Positions 45,506 through 56,209 of a stretch of DNA of 64,000 bases are shown here, in pieces (the first letter of the stretch is position 1; each line of letters starts with the position of its first letter). The translations under genes were made by a program, and so were the position numbers. Location of the stretch: NCBI GenBank assembly GCA_023653785.1, contig JAMKCH010049109.1:110904-174903 (forward strand), written 5' to 3'. The DNA is from Ophioderma brevispina. Taxonomy: Eukaryota; Echinodermata; Ophiuroidea; Amphilepidida; Ophiodermatidae. The notes under the pieces are model-generated. The model was not told the DNA's origin and did no database searches. It saw nothing but the letters and a program-made list of their open reading frames with translations.

Positions 45506-45690
45506 AAGAAATTTAAACTACTTAGTTCTCCAGGAGACAATGATCGTAATAATTTATTAATCTTTCCCTGGATATGGCCACTGCCACGACCAGTGTTGAA
45601 AAAACCCCCTGTGCGCGTTGGCGGATTCGAACGGGCGACCTTCGTATTACATGCACGACGCTCAACCGACTGAGCTATCACGCAGGGTTA
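45506..45690 (-). mobile_element. tRNA-headed SINE-like sequence (Thr-like anticodon loop)
   Basis: On the minus strand a tRNA-like head at about 45684-45611 has TAGCTCAGTCGGTTGAGC as D arm and A box, an anticodon hairpin TCGTG/TACGA with loop CATGTAA (TGT in the anticodon place), and B box GTTCGAATCC. The acceptor stem pairs TGCGTG with CGCGCA. The T stem is poorly paired and position 33 is A rather than T, so this is not a good functional tRNA. It is followed by a short body CACTGGTCGTGGCAGTGG and a distinctive CTGGAGAACTAAGTAG end, as in a tRNA-derived SINE. Confidence 0.6.
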
Positions 45691-45839
45691 TTAAAAGAGC
45701 GATAGATATCATCTATAGGTGTTAGGTTCGAAAGGTTTTCTTCGCTTTCCCTAGCGGATAGCATCAGAACTGTATATTTAACATATACGAATATAAATTG
45801 TTTTTGAAATTTAAACTACTTAGTTCTCCAGGTAGACAA
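45508..45839. repeat. 33-bp direct repeat flanking the tRNA-like SINE
   Basis: GAAATTTAAACTACTTAGTTC followed by TCCAGG and AGACAA occurs at 45508-45540 and again, with one inserted T, at 45806-45839. The intervening 265 bp contain the tRNA-like head. The repeat is long for a target duplication. It could be SINE tail sequence present twice or a replication-slippage duplication. Confidence 0.55.
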
Positions 45840-47120
45840 GGATGAAAGTTTAAAGTAAAAAACTAAGCACCAACTCAATTATATGAAACCTGTCGTCTGT
45901 GATGTTGTTTTTTAACACCTCCGTTACAAATGGCCTGATCCAAAGGCCTCCACCCCCTTGTAACTTTTAACCAATGGGTCCAAGTAACTTGAGATATTAG
46001 ACCCTCAATTTAAAGTTGCCTTCAACACGAAAAACCAAAAAAAAAAACATGCAGAATGCTGAGCGGCTTCCATCAGGGCGTAAACGCGTGACTAGACCTC
46101 TAGTCAAGGGTGGGCAATGACCTGACTTTTCCAAACCTACTTTGTCCCGGCTAGCAATAGCAGAGAAACATGTACATTGTAATTCTATTGATTTGACCAC
46201 ACTAACTCCCTCGATTTAATTATTTGTTCACATTAATCTTAAAAAGCCTTGAAAACATGCAACTTATTGGTTTTTTAAATGAAGTGCCCTACATCCCTTC
46301 ACCCGCCTCCTATCATAATACAAAATGACTTTTGTTTAAAGCGCACTTTCAAATAAAGGCATTGGACGTGACTCCTACAATGGCATATTCTACTGAACTG
46401 CTTTTGGGTTAAAGGACCATCGTTCAATCGTGAATGGGTAAAGTCTTCCCTCGAAAGTGGGTTTCCCAGTAAGATGGCAATCAAGGGAACAGAGAAAAAA
46501 TTTGTGGAACCTGGCAAGACTCTAGAAAAGGTGCACGTAGAGAGATTTGGTCGTCAAAGAACAGGACGATCAGCCGAAAAATAATGCTGCGTGCGTAGAG
46601 TACTGAACAATACTCTAGAACCAGCAATGAAGCTTGGAATTTGAGAGTATTATTGGCCAAGAGGGTCTTAACATTTTTTATTTTTGGAGATATTTGGCAT
46701 CCATGGTTTCCTTTGCTAGATGCTAGCCGTGGACACACAACATCTATAGGTTTTCACCATTTTTAGGGAAATAGTCATTGGTTTGGTTATTTTTTTCACC
46801 GTTTTCTTTCTTGTTTTCACCAAATGTTTAAAAAACTATTTCATAATATAAAGCAAAACAGAAAATTTGTTAATTAAGTACAATGGTCTGTTTCTGTAGG
46901 GTAACTTTCTTCCTGAGACACCCGTATCAGTATGCGCCGAAAGAATCAACACTTTTGAAATTGGCAGAACAGGCCGCAAAATGGGCCAAAGGGGCCGCCA
47001 GTGGACTTTCCCATTACAATGTCGCCACGCAAAAAAAAAAATACACATTTTTGATTCCATTTATATTTCACAAAAACACAACAACAAAAAAAAAAAAGAA
47101 CAACAAAAAAAACATGGTTT
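45840..47120. other. No recognised feature
   Basis: No gene supported. Poly-A tracts lie at about 47030 and 47080-47112. Confidence 0.4.
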
Positions 47121-47485
47121 GTGAATACAATTTATTTAGTAACAGATGTATTCCATTATCATCTGAAACTCATAAAATCCTCTCGACAATTACGTTATAC
47201 CTCGTATTTTTTGAATGACTTTTAGTAAAAAACCTCTACTTCCTCAGCCATTTTTGGACGCCATTTTTGAATTTTAAAATATGTGAATGAAACTATTTTA
47301 GGCACCAATGTGTTCATTATCAACTGAGACTTTTATCTCATTGGATCTTCTTGACAATTAATTTTTAATACTTGTTTTTAATACCGGTTTTAGTGAAAAA
47401 CGCTAATCTGGCGCCATTTTGGACGCCCTTTTGAATTTAACACATGTCCAATAAAATTACTTAGGCACCATTATGGTTTTAATTA
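47121..47485 (+). repeat. Degenerate tandem repeat, about 165-bp unit
   Basis: Two and a third units: the words CATTATCATCTGAAACT / CATTATCAACTGAGACT, TCTCGACAATTA / CTTGACAATTA, TTTTAGTAAAAAAC / TTTTAGTGAAAAAC, GCCATTTTTGGACGCC / GCCATTTTGGACGCC and TAGGCACCA recur in order. Clearly decayed. Confidence 0.55.
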
Positions 47486-47569
47486 TGTCTAATTTGTTGA
47501 TATCGTTGGGAACATCCTGATTATGTTTTTTGGGATCATAAAAGGAATCTAAAAAGTTGGTTTTGTTTA

Positions 47570-47760
47570 GTTCTGGGTGGATTCACAGGAGGTGGTCCTT
47601 GCTCCACTAGACGGTGCAAGAATTCTAGACAGAAAATGTGACAGAAACACAAGATGGATAAATGAAGCTGCTTGGACCAGAAAGAGGGGGGCACAAGTCT
47701 TTAATCGTGATGTTGGCACTTATTCTCTTAAATCATGTATATGATCAGCTACTACAAAGA
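47570..47760 (+). pseudogene. Penelope-like element C, C-terminal end
   Basis: The plus strand encodes DGARILDRKCDRNTRWINEAAWTRKR and GAQVFNRDVGTYSLKSC, which match the conserved end of PLE proteins: an Arg-rich block followed by IKEA-type and NRDxGxYxLS boxes after the GIY-YIG domain. Only about 60 residues survive; the endonuclease core and RT are missing. Seventy bases downstream lies a hammerhead motif, where PLE terminal repeats carry it. This element differs from PLE A and PLE B in its motifs and is a third lineage in the window. Confidence 0.7.
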
Positions 47761-47825
47761 ACATCGCACTCTGAGAATGAGGCTAAGGTCAACAGCTCCA
47801 GAAGAATTGCAGTAGCTGTATCATC

Positions 47826-47876
47826 ACATTACTGATGAAGTCTTCCGACTGGGGGAAGACGAAACGTCTAATCTAT
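47826..47876 (+). ncRNA. Hammerhead ribozyme motif, PLE C 3' end
   Basis: The core box CTGATGA lies at 47832-47838. Stem II is a perfect 7-bp helix, GTCTTCC (47840-47846) with GGAAGAC (47854-47860), and its loop is GACTGGG. GAAA follows at 47861-47864 and CGTC at 47865-47868. These are the invariant parts of a hammerhead ribozyme in the right order, with the very short stem III described for PLE hammerheads, which may need dimers. An extra A at 47839 before stem II is the only departure. Self-cleavage would be expected 3' of the C in CGTC. This is the best-preserved ribozyme-like motif in the window. Confidence 0.65.
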
Positions 47877-48234
47877 AAGTGAATTTTTGGATTTGACACA
47901 CATGGTGCAATTTGGTGTTCTAACAAATATTTGTATCGCAGTATCCAACAGGCCACTGTAAATTCGGTATATACATTTTACAGATAGATATTACAAAATT
48001 CCACATTTCTTGCAGAAGTGAATCGAATCTGCTTGTAAGATAAGACACGAATGCATTACTTAGTTCTTACCAACCTGATTCAAGCCTATACATCATCAGT
48101 AGCTATCAGTAAAATCCAGATCATGAAGGTGGATATCTCTGGGTAACCTCTTTTTGTCATTCTTCAACACCTATTCCTAACTATTCCCGTATCCAGTTGG
48201 ACATCTTTCAGGGCATGCAGATGTGGTATTAATG
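47877..48234. other. No recognised feature
   Basis: PLE C untranslated sequence may extend into the first part; nothing else is recognised. Confidence 0.35.
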
Positions 48235-48400
48235 CTATAATGGCATCAAAATTTAGAGGGGGGGGGTGATCTCGGACCAAAGTCTTTAAATACTTGTGGA
48301 AATCATTGTAGTGGCATTGTGTGAGTGGGAAAATGCCCTTTATTGTTTTCGATTTGGTCATTTTACCCCCTGGACATGGCTATTGAAGTTTTACGGATTT
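48235..48400. repeat. Inverted repeat, left arm (pairs with 49680-49830)
   Basis: GAGAGGGGGGGGTGATCTC-like sequence, CCACAAGTATTT in reverse complement, CATTGTGTGAGTGGGAAAATG and CCCCCTGGACATG are mirrored at 49683-49825 as CATGTCCAGGGGG, CATTTTCCCACTCACACAATG, TTCCACAAGTATT and GAGATCACCCCC. The arms are about 150 bp and 1.3 kb apart. Confidence 0.65.
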
Positions 48401-48519
48401 TGTCTATTTTTGCGCATTGTTATACATAGTGGTTTTGAGATCAAATTGAATTTGGAATTCTTTTGTTTAAACAACTTTCAGGAGAAGTGAACATAATTGC
48501 AATAGGACTGACTTTTGCC

Positions 48520-49110
48520 TCAAGTCAACATGTGAGGAAATGTTGACCCCCCCCCCCGAGCAATGGGGGCAGTCTTAATGACATGGATAGTAGTATGAAG
48601 CTTGTGCTTACCTACAAAATGCCCAAACTGACTTTTTATGCATTTTTGATCTTTTAACATTTCTCCAGACCCAGGGGAACACCAATGGGGTGGGGGAGGA
48701 GCAAAATGATACGTAGGGATCAGGACCGTAGGCAGGATTTATTTGTGGGGTGCGGGACTTCCAAAAAGTGGACTTTTTCCGAAAAAAAGTGGACTTTTTG
48801 GTAGAAGTGGATCTATCACCACCTTTTTGGATTTTTTAACATTCATCACCAAAAGTGGACTTTCTTGCCAAAATTTCTCTTCATTTTGGACCTTTTTATC
48901 AAAAAGTCGGCAAAGAGTGGACCTTTTGCCCCTTTTGTGGATTTTTTTTGGGGGGAGTGCAATCGCACCCCCTGCGTATGGGCCTGACAGGGATAGCGGC
49001 TTGTGCCCTCCTGCGATATACCCAGGTTCAGCGGCTATGGCCCATCTGGGAAATAGATGTAGCATTATCCGGGAGTCATTTGCTGTGATCCTAAAATCAT
49101 CCAGCCATTT
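48520..49110 (+). repeat. Dispersed 150-180 bp repeat units, split by a hAT-like element
   Basis: Units related to 12085-12680 lie at 48520-48720 and resume at 48987-49110. Shared words include GTTGACCCCCCC, CATGGATAGTAG, CAGACCCAGGGGAA and, after the insertion, GCTTGTGCCCTCCTGCGATATACC. The interruption at 48721-48986 falls inside the GTAGGGGCTTGTGCCC phrase. Confidence 0.65.
48721..48986. mobile_element. hAT-like non-autonomous element, 266 bp, in a repeat
   Basis: The ends CAGGACCGTAGGCAGG and CCTGCGTATGGGCCTG are imperfect inverted repeats. The flanks GTAGGGAT (48713-48720) and ACAGGGAT (48987-48994) agree in 6 of 8 bases, compatible with a decayed 8-bp target duplication. The interior repeats GTGGACTTTT several times (48769, 48790, 48853, 48918). 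It encodes no transposase. Confidence 0.6.
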
Positions 49111-49679
49111 GTTTTTGAATGGTTATTTTTGGACAAATGCGGGCAATTGTTTTTACTAATTTGGCTAATAGTGCAATATCATGAAAATAGGGGTCATTTG
49201 AGGAACATATTTGAAAAAGGGGCGTCGGGGGTCATTGGGTGCAAGCTCGGCTAAAAGAACAGGAAGATGACGCGTGCCAATATGTGTTAGTGCCAACTCC
49301 CCACCCCCTTGCGGTGAAGAGGAAAATCTTAAGATTGTTGGAAAATATAGGGTGGTGCTTCCCTACCCCAGCAAGGATGCCACTAGTTGTGGAAATGATT
49401 TTCCTTCTTTTAGGAGCAAAACCTTGTATGGCTTTACACAGCATATTTTCATCAAAACTTATAACAACTTTGCAAGTTTTGTCAATTATGACGTCATTAT
49501 GATTTAAGTGGGGTATTAATGGCACCTATAAGGTATTAAAGGAATAAAATTACTCTCAGTTAGACACTGATAACACATGTTTTAGGATTATATGATTTAG
49601 TAATGTAGAAACCATAGCATGCAAAGACTAGAGTTAACCATTTTGGCATTATATGCCAAAATAATGCTCAAAAACTTGA
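49111..49679. other. No recognised feature
   Basis: Frames at 49239-49502 and 49274-49507 overlap each other in different phases and match no domain I know. Confidence 0.35.
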
Positions 49680-49830
49680 TATCTTCAGGACCCATGTCCA
49701 GGGGGTAAAATAACCATATCAGATGAAACAAAGGGCATTTTCCCACTCACACAATGCCACCACAAATATTTCCACAAGTATTAAAATAATATCTCACAAA
49801 ACGGTTCAGAGATCACCCCCTAATCAAATG
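49680..49830. repeat. Inverted repeat, right arm (pairs with 48235-48400)
   Basis: See the left arm. The arms flank the repeat units, the hAT-like insertion and about 570 bp of unassigned DNA. Confidence 0.65.
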
Positions 49831-52800
49831 GGGTTCCTGGAATATAGGACCAAAATACCGAAACACTACAGTGACTACAGCCAATGTGGGCGAGTTGCTG
49901 AAGCGGTTATTATACACGTCGTCTTTCACTAATCATTAGCAAAGAGGTTCAAGCTAAAAAGAGCTGCTTCTTGGATTTTAAAGCACAAGACTGTTTAAAG
50001 AGACATTAGGAGATTTCCAGAGAGAAGCGCCCTCAAATTTTTCGAACCCGGTTTTTTGTTTGCATATTTGGAATGCTTACCAATGTATTAGATCACACCT
50101 GAAGTGAATTAGCCAAATACGCAGTCTTATGTAATAAGATAATGATTTAGTAATTTCTGTCGTGCACGACAGAAATTCAAAGCATGGTTTCCTATAGGGA
50201 CGATTAGGATATCAAGGCAGTTCAAAACAAGGTTTGCGGTTTTCTTTAGTGCTTGTTTGTCCAATAAACCTTCGAAACGTTCTCGGTACGTGGTCTACAA
50301 CCGATGAAGTGCAATTTGAGAGAAATTTGTATCCTCAAAAAATCTCCTCCGGTCACTTTAAATGCGAATAAAATTGTTAAAAAATACGTAGTACTGCCTT
50401 TGAAGCAAAAGCCCATGAACAGTATCTTAACTGCGCGTTGTTTCAGTGTGAAATTTTGGGAAATATGTTTACCATATTTTCCAACCTAGACATCAAAATA
50501 ATGGCACAATGATAAACCCAACCACCAAGTAAAATTCTGTCTTGGAGCTTAATTGTAAACAATCTCCAAGACAAAATTTTGACGTCACATCACGCTGTGA
50601 TGTTTCTTCATAAAAAATAGTTTAACCATAAATTAAAGAAAATATTAACTATGCGTGTATAACTACAAGAGAGGGTGACTTGACTGTGGCCTTCATAAAA
50701 GAGAAAAAATTGCTTGAGCACCATTTTGGAATCTATACTATAAAGATCGAACTTCGCCATGTTGTTTTCCATGGAGGCTGACATGTTGACCCGGGAGGTC
50801 GCCATGTTGACCACCATGTTGGAATGTGTACCGTCTGAGTCAGGTGATCCCCTTCCCATCGTGACTTGCGATTGCTCGGGTTTAGTTTCAAACATGTTCA
50901 AAAACTGCTAGAGATGATAAATTTATTGAATTGCAAAAAAAAAGTGTTGTAAACAGATAAGTTACTGCGTATTGAATTCCGGTTGGGGTGACAAGGAGTA
51001 AATACGTAAAACGTAAGTGAAAATGCGGGACCTTCGTCACGGGTACGTAGATATTATTCATGTTCGTGGCTGAATGATGACTGGCTCCCGTGATTGACCT
51101 TTGTACTATTTCAATGCAAAAAATTATTATTTCTTGGTGATGACAGAGAACAAGAAGGCCGGACTGCAACACAGTCAAGATTGATTTAGATTACGTATTT
51201 TATTTCATTGAAGACCTTTCCTATGATCATAACGGGATTTTGGGCAAAAATTCGTCATTATGTTTCAGTCAAAGCTTTATAGTAACACAGGCCTGATCGC
51301 GCGGGGGAGCTAAGATAAGTCAGTACCTGTCATGGTGGTACTGGTGTACACTAATTAGACAGCAAACATTGGTACTTTACGATTGTGTTATGCAATTCAT
51401 GATTTGTGTCAAATAGGTGGGAATGAAAGTCCTGGATAAAACAAACATGATGCCACAAACAAGTAATAGGAACCTATTAGTCTAAATGATCGTCATGAAG
51501 AGCTATGAAGGCTGACATGATTTTTTTTCAAAACCGGGGGGGGGGGGACTTTAAAATGCCCAAACAGATAGGTGTACGTAATCCTATATGTCATTACCGG
51601 TTCATGTCAGTGTTCATGTATTGTGTGGTAAAAGGCTTGAGTTTTTTTTGGTCATATTTTACTCAAAATTCTGCAACTAAGACACCAACAGAAAAACACC
51701 GCAGGAAAAAAAATCTTATGTGTATTTTTTTAAGCATTTTATTACATGGTCTTGCAACATGGCTGCAAAATTGTTAACTTCTAGTGTTTTACAAGCTTAT
51801 GTGACATTCACGTGAAATGCGGTGTTGATGGGTATAAAAATGCACAATTGTGGTTACTCTCACACACACTGTAAATATTACAGAATTTACAGCAAAATAC
51901 TGTAGAATAATTAGAAAAAACACAGGAGTGGCTGTAATTTGAAAATAAAGCAAAATACTGTACGATATCTGATGAATACAATAACATTATTTTTAATTAA
52001 CAATTAAAGAGTATATGACAAATGTTGATTATGCCTGGGTGGGTCTCAAGTTTGGTTTGGGTATTAGGGACGGACGGAGTTATCGTACGTGCCATCCGAG
52101 AATCTGGAAGTAGGCAATATCTATAGTGATTTTTACCGAAAAGGGACCCTGCCTAGATACCATGCAGAAGATTTAACCGTGACAATTTTGCCATTTTCTT
52201 CCAAATTGACCTTTGCGCAAAATTTGGAAAATTTTGGATTAAATTTCATCATAATCGTTAATCATTTATATTTTGATGCAATAATTGGAGACCTTTCGTT
52301 TCCGTCATGATTAATTCTCATTGTGGTCGGCGTTAACTTCACTCATGTTCATAATAAACCTATTTATCATGGACATGCAAGAAACTGACCGGACACTCCC
52401 GCCCATGGAAACATGGTAGTAAATGCCGCAACGAAAGGGATGTCGAGGTCGAATGTTAATGACATCACAGGAATAATTTTAGGCCTAAAATGTGGTGATA
52501 GTCAGTGGTGAAGGCAATTCCGATGATGATGTTACAGTCAAACAGGATTTTTGCAGAGGAATTTTGATTTTAATTAATTGTTAATAGCTTAAAATTTTCG
52601 TACATTTTACACCAATAAAAAATATTACATTTCTGAATATTTTGGTCGTTGTTTATAAAATTGCGAAAAAACGTTTTCAGACACGGAAGCCTACCAACAG
52701 TGCGGCCTCAAGAAAGGGGGGCCCCCAAAAACGAGTAAAAAAGGGAATTATTTTGTTTTTTTTTTTTTTTTTTTTAATCAAAATCAATCGATTACATCAT

Positions 52801-53157
52801 ACCTGACTTATGATGTAAGTGAAAGTAGGTCTAGGAATGTTCTTGTTATGAAAACTGCATGTTTTAAATCTTAAAGCGGCAATTTAAAAAATATCGGTTC
52901 ATCGTAGACATCAGAGTAAATTTTTAGGTTCATTTAAAAAGTCCGTTCAAAAGGTGTTTCAGTCCAGTGCCCCCCCCATCGGGCTTAAATGATTGAATGA
53001 TGTTGAATGATGTTCATTCTTTGTTCCTATATAACCATGGTCAACCCAAACATCTTTTATTACAATACCCGTTCTCTCTGTAATGACAAACCCAACACTA
53101 TTTAACAATTTGTGCTGCAGTGGCGAGCCAGCTAGAGATGATTGCTCCCATAGAGGA
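49831..53157. other. Mostly unassigned; one perfect palindrome
   Basis: At 50153-50176 the sequence ATTTCTGTCGTG CACGACAGAAAT is a perfect 24-bp palindrome, similar in form to the family C hairpin. GCCATGTTG recurs near 50757, 50801 and 50813. CACTGTAAATATTACAG at 51868 resembles the end of a TIR element but has no partner. A poly-T lies at 52755-52775. No gene is supported. Confidence 0.45.
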
Positions 53158-53354
53158 CAGTGGCGGCGCCAGGGGAGCATTGGGGTGTCCCCCCCCCCCC
53201 GCCAGAGAAAAAAAATGACAATTTGTTTTGCAAAAATAACGATTTGCAGCCCAAAAACACCACCATTTGGCTAAAATTGGTTGCACTTCTTACCCCCCCA
53301 AAAAAAAAAAAAATTATATCTCTTCCAAAAAAGAAGTCTGGCGCCGGGGCACTG
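53158..53354. mobile_element. Short TIR element, CAGTGGCGGCGCC type, about 197 bp
   Basis: The left end CAGTGGCGGCGCCAGGGG and right end CTGGCGCCGGGGCACTG are inverted repeats. C and A runs lie at 53191-53212 and 53296-53313. Flanking 8-mers do not match, so the hAT label rests on the ends only. No transposase frame. Confidence 0.55.
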
Positions 53355-54489
53355 CCGGGGAACGGATACCGGTATATAAGACATCTCAGACATCCCGGAA
53401 GGAGCAAGAATTTGCACAAATACTGTAATTTGGTATAATTCAGTTTGAAGATATCTTTCAAATAAACTATTTTGTTTGTATTTTGCAGAAGCGCAACTTA
53501 AGAAATTGAATAGGGGCCTATCACCTACGTCGGGAACACCGTATGAAAATATGAGTATGCATGGGTCAGGCTGGTGTTTTCAAAGCTAGAGGCATTCAGT
53601 GATAGAGAATGTGTCAAAGCAGGGGTTCTTGGGGAAATGCAGCCAAATTGACCATAAATAAATTTCAAGTAAAATTTAAAAAAGGGGGCTTTGGGTGACA
53701 CGTTTTTCAACATTTTCTGAAAAATAAAGGTCTTTGGGCCTGGTGGGCTGAAACAGAGATTTCAAAAATTGTCGGGGCAAAGGGAATCTTTGGAAGCGAC
53801 AGTAAATTTAAATAAATATCATTGGTTGACAATGTGTTATAGGCCTACATACGCGTAATCATATAAATGAACCCCCCCCTTCCAAAACACCTGGCATGTT
53901 TATTAAGGGAGTAGAATCCATCTATGGGTGCTGTGCTGGCGCAAGTCCGGTCCGGGAAGATTCGTCCCGATTAGCGCCCCAAAACGACTGATTTTTCGTG
54001 ATCCCATCCAAAATGTGAACAGGTCCACGATTTTACCTCAACTTTCTCCCAAGAGGGCCGCCACCGAGGGGTCTTTGGGAGGCGTTGCCGCCACATGTCA
54101 GTAAATGTTCACATGGCTTCAAGCTCATGTTGAGATAGGGGGCCTAAATCTTGACAGCCTTGACCGAACAAATTGAGGAATACAAAAGGCAAATAAGGAG
54201 AAGGCTTGGAGAAAATTAATGTCTCTAAAGTTCAGTATGTGAAAGAGTGATCAACCGTTTAGTGACTGCTCCCATTCAAATCAGCTAGTCGGTTGCCCGC
54301 GCGAAGCGAGGGCACCGCTAGTACTGATAATTGTATGAATGCAGTCTGCATACAAGCGAGTATATAACTAGCGATCGAGCAATAGGTCAAGGTGTATTTG
54401 ATGTATTGATGGTAGGTACAGGTGGTTTGTTCAAAATTGGCTGCAAAACAATATTCCGAACAGATACAAGCTTTGCCAGAAACAAAAAA
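53355..54489. other. No recognised feature
   Basis: No gene supported. CCCGCGCGAAGCGAGGGCACC near 54297 is a short palindromic GC word in otherwise AT-rich DNA. Confidence 0.4.
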
Positions 54490-54975
54490 TCAATTATATA
54501 GGGTGGTCAACCATATAAGGTAGCTTAATGTTTTTTGCGACAAAACGTGGAATGTAAGGTTCAAAAACACACTAATAATAATGGAATATGCATTAAGAAA
54601 CGAGGAAATTAATTGTGGTACACGTATTGAAACTCTTTCTATTCGAGTAGAATTATACACTCTCTTAAAATAATGGCTAGGGTGCGAAAGTAGTACCTGT
54701 AAAGTAACAAGGACTTGGAAAAAAAATCCTGTGCCGGTCGCCACGGAAGTTAAGGAATTGAACAGAGTATAAACGATTTGAAGAATATGGATTCTATCTG
54801 TAGCAAAATAGTAAATTGTGAATCCACATTTGTTTTCATGATATATTATTTGTATCGGTGTGCAGAGGCCCACTCCAAAAATCATGAGAGTGACTATTTC
54901 TATATTACTTTGCTGTTTTGACCCAATGCCACAACAGAATTTCCTTGGCAAAGTGGGAATTCTAGACTGGAACAT
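54490..54975 (-). pseudogene. Hydrophobic frame, weakly like a 7TM receptor piece
   Basis: A 161-codon minus-strand frame has three hydrophobic stretches (about residues 24-45, 62-95 and 118-145). The segment SVATGTGFFFQVLVTLQ resembles the third transmembrane helix of a rhodopsin-type receptor, but the DRY-like motif that should follow is missing (VLLSHPSHYF). CAG|GTACTA after VTLQ could be a splice donor, which would make the first part a real exon ending there. There is no supporting start context or partner exon. AT-rich noncoding DNA often yields hydrophobic frames, so this is weak. Confidence 0.2.
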
Positions 54976-55299
54976 GCTTTAATCCCACACAGAAAAAAAA
55001 ATTACACAAGTTTATGCACAAATACACAGATTATGTACGAACTCCACAATAATGGGTATGGGTATTACTACCATTCCCTACAAATAATAATTATTCATTG
55101 TTCAGGAAAGAAAACTGTTTTCAAGAGAAATGCCTTTTTAAGTTGTTCTATACCGTGTTTTGATACCAGGAACCTCATAGTGATCTAATGGATCAGTGGC
55201 GACCATATTGGATTTCAAGATTTCAGCATGGCGCCAAAATAGTGGGCCCCACCAGAAAACCTCTATCTATCGCATTGTATTATGTATATACGGCTGTGG

Positions 55300-55890
55300 C
55301 CTTCACAAGAGCTCGCCATTTTCCTCGGGGTCCCTTGCCAAACTTGTAGCTTTTGCCACACTCCTTTCAGTCCACTCCTTTTGCCACTGTCCAAGCTGTT
55401 TGCGGAAGACCTCTACGACCTTTTACGGCACCCTGAATGATTTGCGTATCAATGCTGTTCTCCCTTCTCATAATGTGACAAAAAGATTTCAAGCGTCCTC
55501 TAAGTTTTCTTAAGATCAGGCAGAACCGAAACTCGCCAACACCCTTTCCGTATTGGTTTCTTTTGTATGGCAGGATTCCTCAGAAGCCTCTATAACACCA
55601 CATTTCCAACGAATCGATGCGTTGTTATCACTTTTAGTTGGTGTCCAAGATTCACTTCCATAGGTGGCAATTATGAAGGACATTGCCCGTAGCAGCCGCA
55701 GTTTAGTCTGTTAAAACTCCTCTACTCTTCCAGATGTTTACCATGTTTTGGGTGGTGTTCCTGCAATAGCTAATCTTGATTTCAGTGGTACAGTCACCGT
55801 TGTTGTTAATGAGCGAACTAAGGTAATCAAATTCTTGTACCTCTTCAATCAGCTGACCTCAAGACAAAGTTCGTGATGAATCTAAAACAA
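55300..55890 (-). pseudogene. LINE ORF2 C-terminal fragment
   Basis: The minus strand, with frameshifts, reads VQEFDYLSSLINNNGDCTTEIKIRIA, then IWKSRGV, RLLRAMSFIIATYGSESWT, an EASEESCHTKETNTERVLAS stretch, FCHIMRREN and GAVKGRRGLPQTAWT. This is the sequence of boxes after the RT domain in many LINEs: xYLGSxI, LLYGxExW, the GHIxR box and the GxRxRGRPxxxW box. The RT catalytic part lies upstream and is lost. It may belong to the same group as the RT core at 5897-6190, but the two fragments do not overlap, so this cannot be tested here. Confidence 0.7.
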
Positions 55891-56209
55891 TTATCATTGA
55901 TCTTCTTTATAGAAACCTCTATACCACATTAGAAAAGTTAGTTACAGTGAAAAGAGTCCACCGGCAGCGCGAACCCATTTCGGACGATTTACCACAACAC
56001 GTAGTAAATCTCCGTAACCCAAAAGTCTCTCCAAATTGTAAAGAATACAACCTCCCGAGACCTTCCGATGGAAAATATTGTGGGTCGTAAGGTCACGGAG
56101 GGTAGGTATCGATTGCTAGTATCCCTTCACTTGCTGAGAGATAAATACACTGCACAATCGATAGCTAACCCCCAGCAACCTTACTTTTGCACAGTATCAC
56201 ACTGGTAGT

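Noticed and set aside
45611..45684. Functional tRNA-Thr gene
   Set aside because: A at position 33 instead of T, a poorly paired T stem and an appended SINE-like body argue for a retroposed tRNA-like head.
53118..53130. Second CAGTGGCG element end
   Set aside because: CAGTGGCGAGCC at 53118 resembles a terminus, but no inverted partner follows and the better end is at 53158.
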